In this document: piece by piece, positions 59,880 through 64,000 of the stretch
How the letters are laid out: the number at the start of each line of letters is the position of its first letter
How positions within the stretch are numbered: the stretch's first letter is position 1
Source of the DNA: Epiperipatus broadwayi
Taxonomy: Eukaryota; Onychophora; Udeonychophora; Euonychophora; Peripatidae
Length of the DNA stretch: 64,000 nt
Assembly (NCBI GenBank): GCA_028023455.1
Contig: JAQFVV010006294.1
Coordinates: 2,815,001 to 2,879,000 of the forward strand
Reading direction: 5' to 3'
Position numbers and translations under genes: made by a program
The notes under the pieces: model-generated
Told to the model about the DNA's origin: nothing
The model's database searches: none
Seen by the model: the letters and a program-made list of their open reading frames with translations, nothing else

Positions 59880-61289
59880 TATATATGGTGCTCATACAGA
59901 ATACTGTTAAAGAATATGTACAATATTTTTATTGCTAGAGATAAAAAGAAAAAGAATTAATAACAATGTTTCACATGGTCTTTTTTTTTTTTTTTGACAT
60001 TGAATGTTAATCCATTTTAAATTTTATTTTTATGGGAAAAATTATTTCTGTATACATACCTTGGAGAATACTTTAAAATAAAAATATTTTACAGATAGCT
60101 TTTGAATTTTTTTTAACTTTAATCTTAGTCTACTTTTAAATTTTGCTTTTATTGCTTATGGCAGAAATTTTTCAATTTAAACATTTAAGAAAATATTTTT
60201 AAGAAAAAATATATATATATAGTATAATAGTTTTTACCAATAGAAGTGGAAAGAGATTGATAACTGTATTACAACAAAAATATTTGTCATTATAGTGATC
60301 ATATAATTTTGAATTTATTTTATAAATCATAATTTAGTGAGTAAAAGTGTTCAGTCTACATTATACAGATCTAATTACATATAAGTAATAAATCATTCTT
60401 TTATTATCAGCCACTTATTAAACAAATATGAGTTAAGAAAAAATAAATAAATTAAAAGATGAATTTCATTCATATTTGCATCCAGAAAAAAAAAAAGAGA
60501 TTAGAGTAAGAATTTCTGTGCATGCTATTAAAGAATGGATATGAAATTGCTTTTAAACATATAATCCCACTATTAAAATTTGTGGTGACAGATAACTAAT
60601 TGGCACGGGGAGGTTCTTGATAAGTGGACTATAATAATCTGAGTGGTTGAAAATAATGTTAAAAAAAGACAAGACAATGAGAATGAGTAAGTGTTCTGTG
60701 AGGAAATTGAAAAGTCTATCAGTAACAACACATAGACTTTATTGAGTCATTATTTTAATCTACAAGCCAGAAGATGCTACTATTGGTTGATCGACCATCT
60801 ACTAATCCAATTGGTAGTCTAAATCACAAACAAAATCATTATGTGAAAGATTAGCAATTACAAACTTCCTTGATGCTATTCTTATGGCTAAAGAATAAAA
60901 AATTGGGGCATGTAGATACAATTGAAATAAAATCACTGCACAAAAGTAAAACAAAGAAAAACATTTATAATAAAAAAAAATCAACCAAATTAACATAACC
61001 ATACTTATACAGTTAACTTGTTCCAAATATATCCATTCACTGTTTTCAACAACAATTTTGCTCCAATATGATGTTAAACTTGTGCTACAATCTGCACACT
61101 TTAACTGCTAGGTCTCTACAAGAATTATACTTGTTAAATATTTCTAATCAATTCTTCTGAGTCATAAATTAAATTACAAATATTATGTATCTCAAATTTC
61201 TCACTCATAGCTTTTTGTAATGCATATGAAATTTCATAATTTTAGTTTTTATAATATTTATCTTATCTATATATGATTGCAACCTCATC
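59880..61289. other. AT-rich sequence, no gene seen
   Basis: No recognisable coding or repeat feature beyond short A/T runs. The minus frame at 60802-61026 lacks any domain. Confidence 0.5.
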
Positions 61290-62240
61290 CTTCATTATTG
61301 CTTAGTTTTCTTCATTCATATCCACTTCATTTTTTTTTTTTTTTCATTCACATATCTATATCTCTTTTTACACCTTTTTAATATATCTTTGTACTAATAA
61401 TTTATAATTTTTTGATTCAATTATTTCATTTCTCAATTACTCAGTATAAATCATTCTTAGATTTCTTCTATCCTGTTACACTTCTAGCTTCATCTGTCAC
61501 ATGTTTGAATTCATTATTAATCTCTTTACATATATTTCTATTTCTATCTTTTAATTTTTTACTATTTTATTAAATATTTCATTGTCAAACTAAGGCTTTT
61601 TTTTGCTGTTATACTTCTCAGATTCTTTTTTATTTTATTTTCAGTACTTTTTTCATTTTTCACTTAAATTTGCATTATCAGATATTTTGTTTATTGTTTA
61701 TATTTACCATTTAAAGCCAAAAATCATTCCCCCTCTCAATTTATTAATGGCACATTTTTTTTAATATCATTTTTTAAATTAATGCATAATCCAACTAAAA
61801 TATGATTTAATCATCAAATGCTTTTTCTCTTGTGATTTTTAAAGAAAGTAATTGTTATTACCTAGTTATTTTTCTTGCCGAAAGTTATCTTTTGTTTTGT
61901 GATTCTTTTTCAAAATCTACAATTTTATCTTGCTTAGCCTACCACAGTATTCCACTTTTTTATGCATTATGCAACTATTTTTGCATCCATTTATAATTAT
62001 ATTTTTAATTTTGTCATATGTGATCACTATTTCTTTATCATGTTTTTTAATATACTTATATAATCACTGAATTGTTTGTAACAATTTTCAGCTTTATCAC
62101 TAGCAATATATTATTTTCAGGATTATTAACTTTTGCTCCTGATCTTAGTCAATACTTATTTTATTACATCTGCTTTAACTTCAGAACAATTTCATTTCAT
62201 TATTCATGTTAAATGTTCATTTCTAGATTTACCATCTTTT
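61290..62240 (-). other. possible very old LINE linker region
   Basis: Read on the minus strand, the 61890-62030 region gives YDKIKNIIINGCKNS then EYCGRLSKIKL. This weakly resembles the linker between endonuclease and RT in EN-RT LINEs. The pyrimidine-rich plus strand with scattered TTCATT and ATTTC words looks like the antisense of A-rich LINE sequence. There is no conserved catalytic motif, so this is only a suggestion. Confidence 0.25.
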
Positions 62241-64000
62241 TTTAAAATTTATTTATAGATATTTCCAATTTTAAAATTATTTTTGAAATGGAAATAGTTT
62301 TGTAAATTAATAATGATGTTTATTTTTATTTTCAATCATGCTCTTTGTTTTACCTTATTCAACTATATCTTCTTGAAGCATTTAATGAACATTTCATGTT
62401 ATTTTAGATGATTAAAAAAAAAGCCTAATAAATACTTAAATCTTTTTTATTGCTTATGGATTTAATTAACAGATTAACTAATTGCAAGTAATTATTATAA
62501 CTAATTGTACAAACATAATAAAATTTTTCATATTATTATGATGATCATTAATTCATTGCATTAAAAAAAGATTTATGCAGTTTAATAAAATAAATTCAAA
62601 TATAAATTAAAATTTTCAGGAAATTTTATTTAGATGTACATTTTTTAAAAGGATAATATTGCATACAATTATATAAAGTGTTGAAGGAAAAAAATAAAAA
62701 TTAAGATATAAATAAAATGAGCAATAAGAATAAAAATTATTGTCATGAATAAAAATTACTTATGATTTTCAAAACAATTCCATATTAAAAATTGAAAAAA
62801 CAAAATTGTAAAAATATATATTTATTTTAACACAGCAATAACAAAAAACAAACTAAATTAATGTATTGAATCATTAATGTCTGAAGCAAATATTAATGAG
62901 CAGTTAGCATACATAAACTATAAATTAATGTACAAAAGAGCCTTGTTGCAATAAATCTGAGTTCCATTGATTTAATGTCTATGTGTAACATTTCTGATTA
63001 AAAAAACAAACAATATGGGACAAATTGATAACACAAAATATTGAATGCATAAGAGGATATGCTGAATTGTTAACCATAATAAATAATTCCAAGCTATTGG
63101 CTATGATTCATTTTATCAGTATATATATATATTTAGCTAATATATATACAAGAAAAATTCCATGAACTTATTTCCTTGAAGTTTTTTTTTCTTTAAGAAT
63201 TATTGATGGAAAAGGTTCATCTGATGGAAAGATTGAGTCTAGTTAATAAACATCATATAATTAATTTTGAAACTTAAATGAAAATCATTCACAAGCAATA
63301 CCCCCCCAGTTGTGGACTAATCTGTCTTCTAAGTTGGGGTTCTTGTGTTCCATAATTTTACAATTAAAAACAAAAGTGCAAGGAGCAAAATAATTAATAT
63401 CGCCATGTTACATGTATAAATAATATAGTTAAATTACACTTTATTTAATATCAAGCTACTAAACTTTTATATATTTAGTAATTATATGACATTATTTTCA
63501 AACAAGATAAAAAGTTATCTCTATATTATATAAGTAAAGTTCTACTTGTTTTTGAATTCTTGGTGATGATGTTGATATTCACGGTAGCTGAAGAAATTTT
63601 CTGAAACTACAGAATTTGGTGCTATGAGATCATGATTCGTTAATTTTTTTATATATTGACAATTATATATTATCAAACAAATCTTAGTTCAAATATATAT
63701 ATATATAAACATATTTTATCATTCTTTAAAAACAAGTATTAATTGAATAGATTAAATTAATATTTATTTATATAAAAAATATAAAAATGTTAATTGTGTT
63801 AAAAAATCCCATTTGATAAAAGTTTAGAAAATATCACCACCTTGAATTTAAAAAACTAGCAGATTCTTATTTATATAGTCCAGATGACTTTTAGTTAAGA
63901 TAAGAAGTGAATCATTAAAATTTACTAATCCCTTGAATATCAAACATCTGCAAAAAAGGAAAGATGCAGAAAGATAGCTTTGGCAAAATGAACTTTCTGT
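62241..64000. other. AT-rich sequence, no gene seen
   Basis: Very AT-rich sequence with (TA)n near 63120 and 63695 and a C run at 63301. Nothing else was recognised. Confidence 0.5.

Overview
This is a eukaryotic, almost certainly invertebrate metazoan, intergenic or intronic window. It is extremely AT-rich by eye, with long A/T homopolymers and (TA)n runs. It contains no bacterial-type operons and no host gene that I can recognise. Nearly everything identifiable is a transposable element or a simple repeat. The species cannot be fixed from the sequence. The mix of elements fits many arthropods, molluscs and cnidarians: EN-RT LINEs with a TGATGA-type tail, GTF2IRD2/ZBED-like hAT transposases, DD34D mariner, GIY-YIG Penelope-like elements, and tRNA-derived SINEs.

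Layout. 1-6.9 kb: a decayed LINE (minus strand, 2.38-3.93 kb) and a hairpin repeat. 6.9-10.7 kb: a complete-ended hAT transposon (8-bp target duplication ATATAGAA) carrying a broken GTF2IRD2-like transposase. 11.3-12.0 kb: a second LINE fragment. 12.4-15.4 kb: a less AT-rich island, perhaps an old LTR element. 16.3-18.4 kb: a plus-strand LINE with a 326-bp hAT MITE inserted in its reverse-transcriptase domain. 19.6-27.4 kb: a tandem segmental duplication. Its first copy is split by a 2.24-kb transposon with GGTTGTCATC inverted termini and an 8-bp duplication. 29.3-30.4 kb: another LINE. 31.0-33.4 kb and 58.7-59.9 kb: three members of a fold-back retroelement family. 38.9-40.4 kb: an unrelated family with a similar inverted-plus-tandem layout. 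41.7-43.2 kb: a decayed Penelope-like element with GIY-YIG and RT domains. 47-54 kb: a SINE-like fragment, a GA microsatellite, a third hAT and repeat arrays. 56.1-57.1 kb: a mariner with a tRNA-derived SINE inserted in its terminal repeat.

Most interesting result. The fold-back family at 31.05-32.13, 32.49-33.41 and 58.68-59.87 kb carries type I hammerhead ribozyme motifs. These have a CTGATGA/CTGACGA core, a short helix II, GAAA, a minimal palindromic helix III (ACTAGT), a GTC cleavage triplet and a two-part helix I that pairs across about 60 nt. Each locus has the same order: full unit, partial unit, then inverted partial and full units, flanked by its own 9-12 bp target duplication. In one locus the inner partial copy begins exactly at the predicted cleavage site. 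This fits RNA-mediated, Penelope-like or retrozyme-like non-autonomous elements. The Penelope-like RT/GIY-YIG relic in the same window is a plausible type of driver, but no direct link is shown.

All protein-coding remnants here are broken by stops and frameshifts, so none is reported as a working gene.
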